Shown: piece by piece, positions 53,381 to 61,850 of the stretch
How the letters are laid out: every line of letters starts with the position of its first letter
Numbering within the stretch: the stretch's first letter is position 1
Source: Fodinibius sediminis
Lineage (GTDB): Bacteria > Bacteroidota > Rhodothermia > Balneolales > Balneolaceae
Reading direction: 5' to 3'
NCBI RefSeq assembly: GCF_900182555.1
Contig: NZ_FXTH01000001.1
Location: forward strand, 248,001-312,000
Length of the DNA: 64,000 nucleotides
Program-made: the position numbers and the translations under genes
Notes under the pieces: generated by a model
Database searches by the model: none
What the model saw: only the letters and a program-made list of their open reading frames with translations
Told to the model about the DNA's origin: nothing

Positions 53381-53572
53381 CTAATTTTCAGGCTTGAAAC
53401 TGATGGTATCCCTGGGGGGCATCATTACGACGCGACCGTTGTCGTACTGTTTCTGGTATTGCTTTTTGTGCTCCACCCGAAATGACCCAATCCCTTCAAT
53501 CTTCACCTTGTTTTTGCGGGCTATTTGCTCACGAACTACCTCCACAAATGCTTGCAAAAAATCCTGATCCAT
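53381..53572 (-). CDS. Short HU-family DNA-binding-like protein
   Basis: 63 residues, truncated relative to the normal 90-residue HU: FLQAFVEVVREQIARKNKVKI then EGIGSFRVEHKKQYQKQYDN and a tail with RDTISFKPEN. These match the HU beta arms and end, but the N-terminal helices are partly missing, so it resembles the small stand-alone HU-like genes that precede SPOR proteins. It sits 9 bp before the HU/SPOR gene and 13 bp after the barrel gene, clearly in one operon. Confidence 0.72.
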   Translation of the reverse strand: MDQDFLQAFVEVVREQIARKNKVKIEGIGSFRVEHKKQYQKQYDNGRVVMMPPRDTISFKPEN

Positions 53573-53584
53573 CGTGCTAATGAA

Positions 53585-55291
53585 CTATAATTTAAAAGTA
53601 ACTCCACCATAAATTTGCATGGGACGCTCCACATACCCTTCCCATTTCTGATATTCCTGGTCCAGCAGGTTAACGACTTTTGCATATACCCCGATATTGT
53701 CTGTTATCAGCAGATCAAGCTGTCCGCCCAGCAGCAGGTAGTCGTTGAGGTTCTGCCCTTGGTCGTTCTTGCGGAGTCCCCGGTAATCCGCCCAGCCTTC
53801 AATAGTAGCCCGATCAAACAACCGCAGGCCAAAGCCTGAATTCAGTCCCAGCTTTTCAGAAAAGGGGACACGTCCGCCGTCTTTCAGCTCCGGAAGCTGA
53901 GCATAGGCTTTTCCATGGAGCCAAAACTTTTCGGGTACAACCTGGTGTGAGGCCCCTGCATAAATACGCACCCTTGTGGCATCAGCATAGCGTACCCGGT
54001 AAAAAAGGAGCTCATCGGGCTGTGATGAGAGGGCATTGCGTTCAAAAACCGGCTGGTTGGAAATATCCTCATACCGGATTCCACCGGACAGCGAGCCTAC
54101 TTCGGAGTACTTCAGTTCCAGCTCGCCGGCTCCATACATGCGGTAGGTATGACGAAAATCATTGCCGGAACTCAGAAAACGATTCGTGGAGTGCAGGTCT
54201 TCCGCCGTCTGCACATAGGGCTTGGCTCCTATCTCACCGGTAAGAATGGCGCCCTCAAAAATAGGCAGTTCGATGGTTGCTGTCGGTCCAAAATACACCT
54301 TCTCCTCAAAAGCATTGGAGCCGTAGTAGACGCTGGCATCCACCGTCAAATTCATCTCGTAGTTGAACAGCCGCTGGTATTCCACCCCGGCCTGACCCGT
54401 CATCCACTGGTCGGCAGTGATGCTGTTATTATAATCGCCCAGCGTTCCTCCCAGCTTTGCCGTAATCATCTCCTGGGGATGTGCTCCGGCCCAGCGTTTC
54501 GATAAAGAAGCATTATAGACTCCTTCGTCGGTCATCCCGGCAAGATCACCCGCATAAACCCGTGCTTCGTAATAGCGCATATTGGCCTGGACATTCCATC
54601 CGGCCACACCATTTTTAAGCCGCTGAAGATCAGCACCGAGATTAAAGCCTCCATATTCCTTGCGCGGGCTGTCGGGAATCGACAGCGCCGTTGATTCGAT
54701 CCCATAAAGGTGGTTGAAACTGTTTTCAAGCCCCAGATCGAAACCCAGGCGCGTATCATCATCCAGCTTGGTGGCAAACTCGGCATCTGCATTCAGAAAC
54801 CGAAAGCTGCTCTTCTGATTGTCCAGGTGCCCCTCGGAGGAAGAGAGATCCAGATCGCCGCCGATATAACTTTTCTCATTCAGCCGTGTTACCCCCCAGA
54901 AAGTGGCTTCAGGACTCACGTAGCTTCCTGCCCCCAGACGTCCAAACGCATTAATATCCGGTGAATAATGAAGCTGGGTGTAGGCCGGCGGATCGGGCCG
55001 CGTCAGCTCACTGATCGGAAGGTCGGCCACCACTTCCTCGCGGCTTTCAATGTACGGCATCCGGTCGGGGTCTACGCTGTATGTACGCGAGGCCGGTTCA
55101 AAGCCAAGGATGGGCTGCCGCCGAAGCCCCGGGAAACGTGCCTTGAATTCACTTCGGATTTCAATATCCTGCGGATCAATTTCAGGGAGCATGGCATCAT
55201 CATCTCCACCCTGCCGGTCCTGGGCAGCGGACGGTAAGGCCGCAATGGCTAAGATAATTGATAAGAAAGTAACGGTTGAGATTCGTTTCAT
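53585..55291 (-). CDS. TonB-dependent-receptor-like outer membrane beta-barrel
   Basis: A 568-residue secreted protein (signal ILAIAALPSAAQ). A short N-terminal part (FKARFPGLRRQPILGFEPA) replaces a plug, then about 22 barrel strands, for example FWGVTRLNEKSYIGGDLDLS and ending VVNLLDQEYQKWEGYVERPM with a C-terminal QIYGGVTFKL. The final segment is an outer-membrane insertion signal. It is the first gene of the barrel-HU-HU/SPOR-exbB-exbD-tonB operon, so it may be a dedicated outer-membrane partner of that system. Confidence 0.82.
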   Translation of the reverse strand: MKRISTVTFLSIILAIAALPSAAQDRQGGDDDAMLPEIDPQDIEIRSEFKARFPGLRRQPILGFEPASRTYSVDPDRMPYIESREEVVADLPISELTRPDPPAYTQLHYSPDINAFGRLGAGSYVSPEATFWGVTRLNEKSYIGGDLDLSSSEGHLDNQKSSFRFLNADAEFATKLDDDTRLGFDLGLENSFNHLYGIESTALSIPDSPRKEYGGFNLGADLQRLKNGVAGWNVQANMRYYEARVYAGDLAGMTDEGVYNASLSKRWAGAHPQEMITAKLGGTLGDYNNSITADQWMTGQAGVEYQRLFNYEMNLTVDASVYYGSNAFEEKVYFGPTATIELPIFEGAILTGEIGAKPYVQTAEDLHSTNRFLSSGNDFRHTYRMYGAGELELKYSEVGSLSGGIRYEDISNQPVFERNALSSQPDELLFYRVRYADATRVRIYAGASHQVVPEKFWLHGKAYAQLPELKDGGRVPFSEKLGLNSGFGLRLFDRATIEGWADYRGLRKNDQGQNLNDYLLLGGQLDLLITDNIGVYAKVVNLLDQEYQKWEGYVERPMQIYGGVTFKL

Positions 55292-55446
55292 GGGTTTCTG
55301 TATAATTACGATAAAGACTCAATGCCAATGAAAATGAATTTTAATGTACTAATTTTTTTGGAACGAATAATGCCCAATTGCCTCCCTTTATACCTGCTTT
55401 GGGCTCTTCTGTTTCATACGAATGCGCAAAACAGAAGCTAAAAACA

Positions 55447-56481
55447 TCACACCACCGGTTTTCCGGCCTTCGTTGAACGCAACTTGTCAATAAATAATAC
55501 CACGGGCGTAATACTGGCGACAAAAATTACCATGCTGGCATGTGTAATGGTGGCATAGGCAATGCCTGTCACTGCCGGCACTGCAAATAATACCAAAAGA
55601 GACTGTTTTACAAAATAATGATACGTCCCCAATCCGCCGGGAGAAGGAATAGCAATTCCGATTGCTGAAATCACCGTAATCACCAGGGCATCCAGCATAT
55701 CCAGGCTGTAGACCTCCTGCATATCAAACATCCAAAAAGGAATATACGTCATAAGAGTATAACAAAACCATATGAGAACCGTGTAGAGTACAAAAAGCCA
55801 CCACCGCTGCACTTTCCGGGCGGAAAGAAGCCCGTCTTTAAACATCTTCAGCCCCTTCCTAGCGCGGTCAATCCAGTGTTGAAGCAGGGCAAACTTTGTG
55901 CCCAGATACAGAATCGCGCGGACCAACAGATAGCCCACAAAAGCGACAAGCCCTAAAAACAGGATACTCCATCCATAGGTCAGTAAACTGGATTCATTGG
56001 TTAGAAAGTTGATCGTTTCTTCGCCGAATATCTGTTTCAGCAGTGCAAGGTCGGCAATCAGGTAAACCGAAACAACCCCCATGAGGAATACCATAACCAG
56101 AACATCTACAATACGTTCCAGCACGATGGTGCCGATAAGCTTGGACGTACTCAGCCCCTCCTTCTTGGCCACATACATCGGCCGGGATACCTCCCCCAGG
56201 CGGGGGCCCACAATGTTCATCAGATAACCGACCAGCACGCCGGAAATCAGCGTGGAACTCTCAAGCTCTTCCTTGTCGTGTTCAATCAGCAGCCTCCAGC
56301 GTTCTGCGCGGAATACATGGCTCGAAAAAGCGGCTATTCCAAAAGGCAGGATCCACCCAAACTGAATATTCTGTGCGTATCTCCATACTTCTTGCAGACG
56401 GACGTTGCGAAAGGCCAGCCACAGGAATACAGCTCCCAGGACAAGAGCCAGACTAATTTTCAAAAACCGTTTGAATATCAT
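55447..56481 (-). CDS. Flippase-like membrane protein (lysylphosphatidylglycerol synthase transmembrane region family)
   Basis: 344 residues, about eight transmembrane segments (LGAVFLWLAFRNVRLQEVW, FGWILPFGIAAFSSHVFRAE, LLTYGWSILFLGLVAFVGYL, ALVITVISAIGIAIPSPGGL). The motifs RAERWRLLIEHD and ISAIGIAIPSPGGLGTYHYF are characteristic of the AglD/MprF-like transmembrane (DUF2156-less) family. These proteins may flip lipid-linked substrates; no catalytic synthetase domain is attached. It lies downstream of lolA on the same strand. Confidence 0.88.
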   Translation of the reverse strand: MIFKRFLKISLALVLGAVFLWLAFRNVRLQEVWRYAQNIQFGWILPFGIAAFSSHVFRAERWRLLIEHDKEELESSTLISGVLVGYLMNIVGPRLGEVSRPMYVAKKEGLSTSKLIGTIVLERIVDVLVMVFLMGVVSVYLIADLALLKQIFGEETINFLTNESSLLTYGWSILFLGLVAFVGYLLVRAILYLGTKFALLQHWIDRARKGLKMFKDGLLSARKVQRWWLFVLYTVLIWFCYTLMTYIPFWMFDMQEVYSLDMLDALVITVISAIGIAIPSPGGLGTYHYFVKQSLLVLFAVPAVTGIAYATITHASMVIFVASITPVVLFIDKLRSTKAGKPVV

Positions 56482-56529
56482 GGGTTAAGCCGAATTCTGC
56501 ACTCCTTTTAATAGATTCAATAGCATAGA

Positions 56530-57165
56530 CTAGTTTCTCATGTCAATGATTTCGGCTCCCTCCGGGTAGTCGAGAAGAAACAGTTCTTGTTCTGCGGCAA
56601 CAAATTTTCCGTTGCTAAATTGCGTCGTAATAATATTATCAACCGGGTCTACCGCACGAATTTTCACCGGGATCAGCTGCTTGGAGAGAAAGATTTCCAC
56701 CTCCTTGTAGATGGCAAACGGATCATCGGAGGTAAGTCGGACATAGAACTGATTATCCCGCTCTTCCTCTGCCTGCACCGTAAAGGTGGAATCAATGCCA
56801 TTTAAAATGCGAGAGGGCGCAAAATCATCCTCTGCCGGCTCATACTTGCTGATGATCACGCGGTTGCGATTGTTATCATAGACCATCGAGGTTTCACCAT
56901 CAACCACCACCGACTGGTGTTCCGACCGCACCTTGTACCGCTCTTGTCCTACCCAGATCCATCCATTACTCGAAACGGTGTCTTCGGTATAGGAGTCAAC
57001 AGACTGGTGGGTGAAATCTCCCGAAAAAATCTGTCCGGCCTCAAATTTTTCCTTCAGACGGGTAAACGGACTGTCCTGTGCCAAAAGCTGGTTCAGGCTC
57101 CCCCATACCAGGATCACACCAGTCAGATACAGGGTCTTTCTAACGATTGAATTCGTCCAGTTCAT
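56530..57165 (-). CDS. lolA: Outer-membrane lipoprotein carrier protein LolA
   Basis: A 211-residue periplasmic carrier that transfers lipoproteins to the outer membrane. A signal peptide (VWGSLNQLLAQDS) is followed by the LolA half-barrel: IFSGDFTHQSVDSYTEDTVSS, GWIWVGQERYKVRSEHQSVV, DGETSMVYDNNRNRVIISKY and the C-terminal RAVDPVDNIITTQFSNGKFV. It overlaps the end of ftsK by 26 bp, so translation is coupled. Confidence 0.88.
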   Translation of the reverse strand: MNWTNSIVRKTLYLTGVILVWGSLNQLLAQDSPFTRLKEKFEAGQIFSGDFTHQSVDSYTEDTVSSNGWIWVGQERYKVRSEHQSVVVDGETSMVYDNNRNRVIISKYEPAEDDFAPSRILNGIDSTFTVQAEEERDNQFYVRLTSDDPFAIYKEVEIFLSKQLIPVKIRAVDPVDNIITTQFSNGKFVAAEQELFLLDYPEGAEIIDMRN

Positions 57166-59671
57166 CTAATAATTGCTCTAATTCATCTTCATCTTCGACC
57201 AGCACATCGCGCGCCGTGCTTCCCTGGTAGGGTCCCACGATACCGGCATTAAACAACTGATCGATAATACGGCCAGCCCGGTTATAGCCAATTTTCAGCT
57301 TGCGCTGCAGCAATGAAACCGATCCCTGCTGGTGCAGTACAATAATTTTGGCGGCCGCTTCAAACAGCTCGTCAATATCTTCCAGTGGATCGGGTATATC
57401 GCCACTCGCTGATTCTTCTTGGATAACTGGTAGTTCGTACTTTTTATTATACCCGCGCTGTTTTCCGATAAAACCAGTAATTTCTTCCACTTCCTCCGTA
57501 GAGACAAAGGCATTCTGGATGCGTGTCATCCCTCCGCCGTTCGTAAACAGCATATCTCCGCGTCCAATAAGCTGGTCGGCCCCGCCCGTGTCAAGGATCG
57601 TTCGCGAGTCCACTTTGGAGGCCACCTGGTAGGCGATGCGCGCGGGAAAGTTGGCCTTGATGGTCCCTGTTATGACATTGACTGAGGGACGCTGGGTAGC
57701 CACCACCAGATGGAGTCCTACGGCACGGGCCAGCTGTGCCAGCCGTGCTATGGGCTCTTCAATCTGCTTGCCCGCCGTCATCATCAGATCGGCCAGCTCA
57801 TCAATAAGCACAACAATATAGGGGAGGTGCCGGTGGCCTTCCTCCTCGTCGAGCTCTCCGTTGTCAAACTTTTCGTTATAAGCCCGGATATCCCGCACCA
57901 TGGCATCCTTTAGCAGGTCATAACGCTCATCCATCTCCTTGGTCAGGCTCTCCAGCGTTTCCTGGGCCTTTGAGGTATCGGTAATGATGGGGTCTTCCGT
58001 TCCCGGGATGGTAGCCAGGAAGTGATCCTCGATTTTCTGGTAGAGGGAGAGTTCAATTTTCTTGGGATCAATCATGACAAACTTCAGATTGTCCGGGTGA
58101 CACTTATACAGCAGGCAGGTAATAATGGTATTGATACCCACTGTCTTACCAGAACCTGTGGCCCCGGCAATCAGCAAATGAGGCATGCGGGTAAGGTCCA
58201 CCATAAACACCTCATTCTCGATGGTCTTTCCAAAAGCCAGCGGCAGTTCGTAATCGCTTTCAACAAATTTCTTTGTATTGATCACGGACTTGATATAGAC
58301 GATTTCACGCTTACCATTGGGCACTTCAATACCCACGGCCGAGCGTCCCGGGATGGGGGCCATGATACGCAGTCCCTTGGCGGCGGTAGCCATTTTCAGA
58401 TCGTTGGCATAGCTTTCTATTTTGCTGATCTTTACATCCGGAGCAGGATCGAGTTCATAGAGCGTTACCGTGGGTCCTACAATAGCGTTGATACTGCGGA
58501 TTTCAATCTTGTGACGCTTCAGCTTATCGAGAATGATGCGCTTGTTCTCCTTGATCTCATTGAGATCCACTTCATTACCCTCATTGGGCGGGGAGTCCAG
58601 AAGTTTTACCGTCGGGAACTTATACTTCACTTTAGGCACTTCTCTGGCCTTGTCTTTGTTTTGACGGTCGAGTTCACGGGCACCCGCCTCTTCATCCCCC
58701 TCCCCCACATATACGGAAATGTCTACGTCATCCTCCTCGCCGGCAACCTGCTTCTTTTCCACCTCGGCGCGGGGTCGCTGATCCAGCGACTGCACCTCTT
58801 CCTGCTGCTGGCGCATACGCTCGCGGTCCTGCTGCTGGGATCGTTCGACAATTTCATCGATGGACTGGGATTGCGGTTCCCCCGCCGGTGGGGAGACCGG
58901 CCTGTCGGAGGACGGGCTGCCCGGCTTGCTTTGCCGGCGCATCTGCTGTTCAGCCTGCTGGCGCTGCTGTACCCTGGCCTGCTGGGCGGCCGCCTCTTCT
59001 TGTTTTTGCTGGCGCTGCTGCTCCTTCTGTGCTTTGCGCTCCTCCTGCCAGCCGCTAACCGCATCCCGGGCATCGGCAAACCACCCTTTGACAGTGTCGA
59101 CCGTCGTCTGTAGGTCCCGGTCCATAAAGGCAAGCACGGTGGTCACCAGGAGAACCCCGAGAATAATAATCGATCCGATTCCGGTGATGTTCTGAAGTAC
59201 CCGGGCCGTAGCGATGCCGGCTGAGCCATTCCAAACCGAAGAATACCAGTCATATTCATTGTTAAACCACCCCAGGATGGTTGAAAAAAGCACCATGCTC
59301 CAGATGCCGTAGACGGTTGGCCACAAGAGCTGATTAACCTGCCGGTCCCGGAAAATAAACCATCCATACAACAGAATGATGGCGGGGATAAAGAGGCTCA
59401 TATAACCAAAAAGCCTGTAGACAAAAAAATGGGCGAGATAGGCTCCGACGACGCCAAGTCCGTTTTGAATGCGGAGAGCGGGACCACGGTCGACACTCAG
59501 CAGATTGTCTGCCGAAAGTGATTGGATAAGATTGTAGTCCGAGGCGTGATAACTTAGTATACTCAACCCGATAAGGCCACCGAGGGCCATTACCAGAATA
59601 CCCACAATCTCCATTTTCCGGGATTCACTGAGACCTCCCAGAAGTGCGCCTGAACTATTCTTCTTTGCCAT
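57140..59671 (-). CDS. ftsK: DNA translocase FtsK/SpoIIIE
   Basis: 843 residues. Four to five transmembrane segments lie in the first 180 (MEIVGILVMALGGLIGLSIL, AYLAHFFVYRLFGYMSLFIP), then a long Gln/Arg/Glu-rich linker (200-320), then the alpha-beta motor with KRIILDKLKRHKIEIRSINA, Walker A GATGSGKTVGINTII (about 501-515), KFVMIDPKKIELSLY, IVVLIDELADLMMTAGKQIE, ATQRPSVNVITGTIKANFPA and DTGGADQLIGRGDML, and the gamma winged helix (SLLQRKLKIGYNRAGRIIDQ). It moves chromosomal DNA through the septum. It overlaps both comB (17 bp) and lolA (26 bp). Confidence 0.96.
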   Translation of the reverse strand: MAKKNSSGALLGGLSESRKMEIVGILVMALGGLIGLSILSYHASDYNLIQSLSADNLLSVDRGPALRIQNGLGVVGAYLAHFFVYRLFGYMSLFIPAIILLYGWFIFRDRQVNQLLWPTVYGIWSMVLFSTILGWFNNEYDWYSSVWNGSAGIATARVLQNITGIGSIIILGVLLVTTVLAFMDRDLQTTVDTVKGWFADARDAVSGWQEERKAQKEQQRQQKQEEAAAQQARVQQRQQAEQQMRRQSKPGSPSSDRPVSPPAGEPQSQSIDEIVERSQQQDRERMRQQQEEVQSLDQRPRAEVEKKQVAGEEDDVDISVYVGEGDEEAGARELDRQNKDKAREVPKVKYKFPTVKLLDSPPNEGNEVDLNEIKENKRIILDKLKRHKIEIRSINAIVGPTVTLYELDPAPDVKISKIESYANDLKMATAAKGLRIMAPIPGRSAVGIEVPNGKREIVYIKSVINTKKFVESDYELPLAFGKTIENEVFMVDLTRMPHLLIAGATGSGKTVGINTIITCLLYKCHPDNLKFVMIDPKKIELSLYQKIEDHFLATIPGTEDPIITDTSKAQETLESLTKEMDERYDLLKDAMVRDIRAYNEKFDNGELDEEEGHRHLPYIVVLIDELADLMMTAGKQIEEPIARLAQLARAVGLHLVVATQRPSVNVITGTIKANFPARIAYQVASKVDSRTILDTGGADQLIGRGDMLFTNGGGMTRIQNAFVSTEEVEEITGFIGKQRGYNKKYELPVIQEESASGDIPDPLEDIDELFEAAAKIIVLHQQGSVSLLQRKLKIGYNRAGRIIDQLFNAGIVGPYQGSTARDVLVEDEDELEQLLDELDEFNR

Positions 59672-60410
59672 AGAAATCCGAAATAATTCCTTCCTTCATT
59701 ACCGGCAGCACGTGCATCCTATTAAGCTGACAGCAATAGGAGATATCCTCTTCACTGACAATATCTTTCAGCCGAACCGCGTAGTTCGATGTTTTGACTG
59801 CCTGTTCTATATCATCACCAAATTTCTCAAAAAGACCAAAAGCTACTTTGGCACCGTCCTGTACATTTTCAGGTAAATTTCCTCCCGTAAGTTCGTAAAT
59901 AATATTTCCAGCACAAAGTAAATCCTCAAGCGCCAAACGGCCTTTCCAGCCTGCACAGACCAGCCCGATATCAGTCTCCACTGCCTGGAGATGATCAAGC
60001 AATGCTTCCAGATTGAGAAAAGAACCGATGACAATTTCTTCTGCCAGCCCGGCCCGCTTGATCGCCTTGGTTCCATTGGTGGTATTAAGAATAATCGTTT
60101 TCTTCTCCACCTTCTCCCTGCTGTAATCCAGGGGCGAGTTACCCAGGTCGTAGCCTTCAATTTTAACGCCGTCCTTTTCACCGCTCAGCAGGTAGTGCGA
60201 GGAATCAAGGTTCTGGGAAATCTTGCTGGCATCGCCCATATCGGCGACGGGAATCACCCCTTTCGCCCCATTGTAGAGTGCTGTTATCATGGTGGAACTG
60301 GCACGAAGCACGTCGACCACAACCGCCGTTTTGCCTCTCAGGTCTTCTTCCTGGAAAGACTGTGATGATATAAAAACGTCAATTTTACTATCCATTAATT
60401 TGTAGCTCAT
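59655..60410 (-). CDS. comB: 2-phosphosulfolactate phosphatase (ComB)
   Basis: A 251-residue ComB, which removes phosphate from 2-phosphosulfolactate to give sulfolactate. Diagnostic sequences are KTAVVVDVLRASSTMITALYN, GYDLGNSPLDYSREKV, ILNTTNGTKAIKRAG and GWKGRLALEDLLCAGNIIYEL. Neither comA nor comC is next to it; sulfolactate, rather than coenzyme M, is the plausible product in a bacterium of this type. It overlaps ftsK by 17 bp. The Met five codons downstream (MDSKI) is a possible alternative start. Confidence 0.9.
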   Translation of the reverse strand: MSYKLMDSKIDVFISSQSFQEEDLRGKTAVVVDVLRASSTMITALYNGAKGVIPVADMGDASKISQNLDSSHYLLSGEKDGVKIEGYDLGNSPLDYSREKVEKKTIILNTTNGTKAIKRAGLAEEIVIGSFLNLEALLDHLQAVETDIGLVCAGWKGRLALEDLLCAGNIIYELTGGNLPENVQDGAKVAFGLFEKFGDDIEQAVKTSNYAVRLKDIVSEEDISYCCQLNRMHVLPVMKEGIISDFYGKEE

Positions 60411-60437
60411 TAATCAGTTGATACTCAGTATGTTTAC

Positions 60438-61535
60438 CTATTTCTTTACAAAGGGAGGCTTCTTGACAATAGCCCTGGACTTCTTGTTACGGACCTCTAC
60501 AAACACAGCGCTGCCTTCTTCGCTGTACGGCTCCTTCACATAGCCCATGCCGATATTTTCATTCAGGGTAATGGAACGTGTTCCGCTGGTGACAAATCCA
60601 ATCTCCTGATCTTCGCTGTCATACAGTGTGTACCCCTTTCGAGGGATAGAACGCCTGTCTTCCACGACAAAGCCGACCAGCCTTCGTTCCAGGCCTTCTT
60701 CCCTGGCTCTGATCAGAGCCTCCCTGCCAATAAAGTCATCCTTGTCCAGCCTGGTCAACCAGCCCATGCCCGCTTCCAGCGGATGGGTATCCTCCGTGAT
60801 ATCATTGCCATAGAGGGCATATCCCATCTCCAGGCGCAGGGTATCGCGGGCACCGAGCCCACAGGGCTCAATGCCAAATTCCGAACCCGCATCCATAATC
60901 GCTTCCCACACAGCAGCCGGGTTTACCCTGTTCTTGTTGAAATAAAGTTCAAACCCCTTCTCCCCGGTATAACCGGTAGCCGAAAAGGTGATATCGTCAA
61001 AGCCGGCCAGCTGCCCCATATTAAAGGTATAGAAACTGACAGAAGAAAGATCCGTCTCCGTCAGTTTCTGCAACGTCTCCACGGACCGGGGCCCCTGGAC
61101 AGCCAGCAAACAGGTGTCCTCCGAAAGATCGGCAAGTTCGGCATCAAAGGAATTGTGCTTTGCGATCCAGTTGAAATCCTTTTCAATATTGGAGGCGTTG
61201 ACTACCAGGATATATTCATCCTCCGCCAGCATATACACCAGCAGGTCGTCCACCATCCCCCCGTCTTCATAACACATAGCCGAATACTGAGCCTTTCCCG
61301 GCTGAAGACGGGCAACATCGTTTATAGTCATTTTCTGGACCAGCTCAAATGCCTGGCTTCCACTCACATAAAATTCTCCCATGTGAGAAACGTCAAATAT
61401 TCCCACATTTTCACGCACCGCCTTGTGCTCTTTTCGGATACTCTCGTACTGCACGGGCATATCAAAGCCGCCAAAATCAATCAGCTTTGCTCCCGCCTTT
61501 TTATGTAATTCATAGAATGGTGTTCGTTTCAACAT
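60438..61535 (-). CDS. gcvT: Glycine cleavage system T protein (aminomethyltransferase)
   Basis: A 365-residue GcvT, which takes the aminomethyl group from lipoyl-H protein to tetrahydrofolate. Marks: PFYELHKKAGAKLIDFGGF, IFDVSHMGEFYVSG, TINDVARLQPGKAQYSAM, GMVDDLLVYMLAEDEYILVV, GYTGEKGFELYF, LGARDTLRLEMGYALYGNDI and GMGWLTRLDKDDFIGREAL. The C-terminal barrel domain is present (GYVKEPYSEEGSAVFVEVRN). gcvH and gcvP are not in this window. A short ORF lies 17 bp upstream on the same strand. I saw no glycine riboswitch-like structure before it. Confidence 0.96.
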   Translation of the reverse strand: MLKRTPFYELHKKAGAKLIDFGGFDMPVQYESIRKEHKAVRENVGIFDVSHMGEFYVSGSQAFELVQKMTINDVARLQPGKAQYSAMCYEDGGMVDDLLVYMLAEDEYILVVNASNIEKDFNWIAKHNSFDAELADLSEDTCLLAVQGPRSVETLQKLTETDLSSVSFYTFNMGQLAGFDDITFSATGYTGEKGFELYFNKNRVNPAAVWEAIMDAGSEFGIEPCGLGARDTLRLEMGYALYGNDITEDTHPLEAGMGWLTRLDKDDFIGREALIRAREEGLERRLVGFVVEDRRSIPRKGYTLYDSEDQEIGFVTSGTRSITLNENIGMGYVKEPYSEEGSAVFVEVRNKKSRAIVKKPPFVKK

Positions 61536-61552
61536 GGGAGTTTCACTCGCTT

Positions 61553-61678
61553 TTAGGCGTTCGGGAAGAATTTTGAAGCCTGCTGCTGCAGATCTGTCTG
61601 CTCATAATTGTGCAGTGCCTGCTTCTCACCGGTCACAGGGCCGTCAAAACCATAAATACCGGGATAAAAATTTCGCAT
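61553..61678 (-). CDS. Possible 41-residue protein upstream of gcvT
   Basis: ATG at 61678 to TAA at 61553, 17 bp before gcvT on the same strand. AGAGG lies immediately before the ATG; the nearest in-frame stop is five codons upstream. The product begins MRNFYPGIYGFDGPVTG, contains HNYEQTDLQQQASKFF and ends PNA; codon choice resembles neighbouring genes. No domain is recognised. It may be a small genuine gene or a chance frame in the gcvT leader. Confidence 0.45.
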   Translation of the reverse strand: MRNFYPGIYGFDGPVTGEKQALHNYEQTDLQQQASKFFPNA

Positions 61679-61850
61679 CCTCTTGCGGTTTTATGATTCA
61701 GCTTTTGACTATTTATAATTTCGGTTGCACAAAATACGTATTTCTGAATAGAATGAAGAATGAATTCTTTAGGTAATGACGTTTAGCATCTGAATTTAAA
61801 TCCTTATCTTAAGAGACTAAATTTCCTGAGCCCAAAATTACTACCCTTTT

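Noticed and set aside
61679-61850. Glycine riboswitch before gcvT.
   Set aside because: No pair of the conserved glycine-aptamer cores was seen; the space is AT-rich and also serves the divergent mrp gene.
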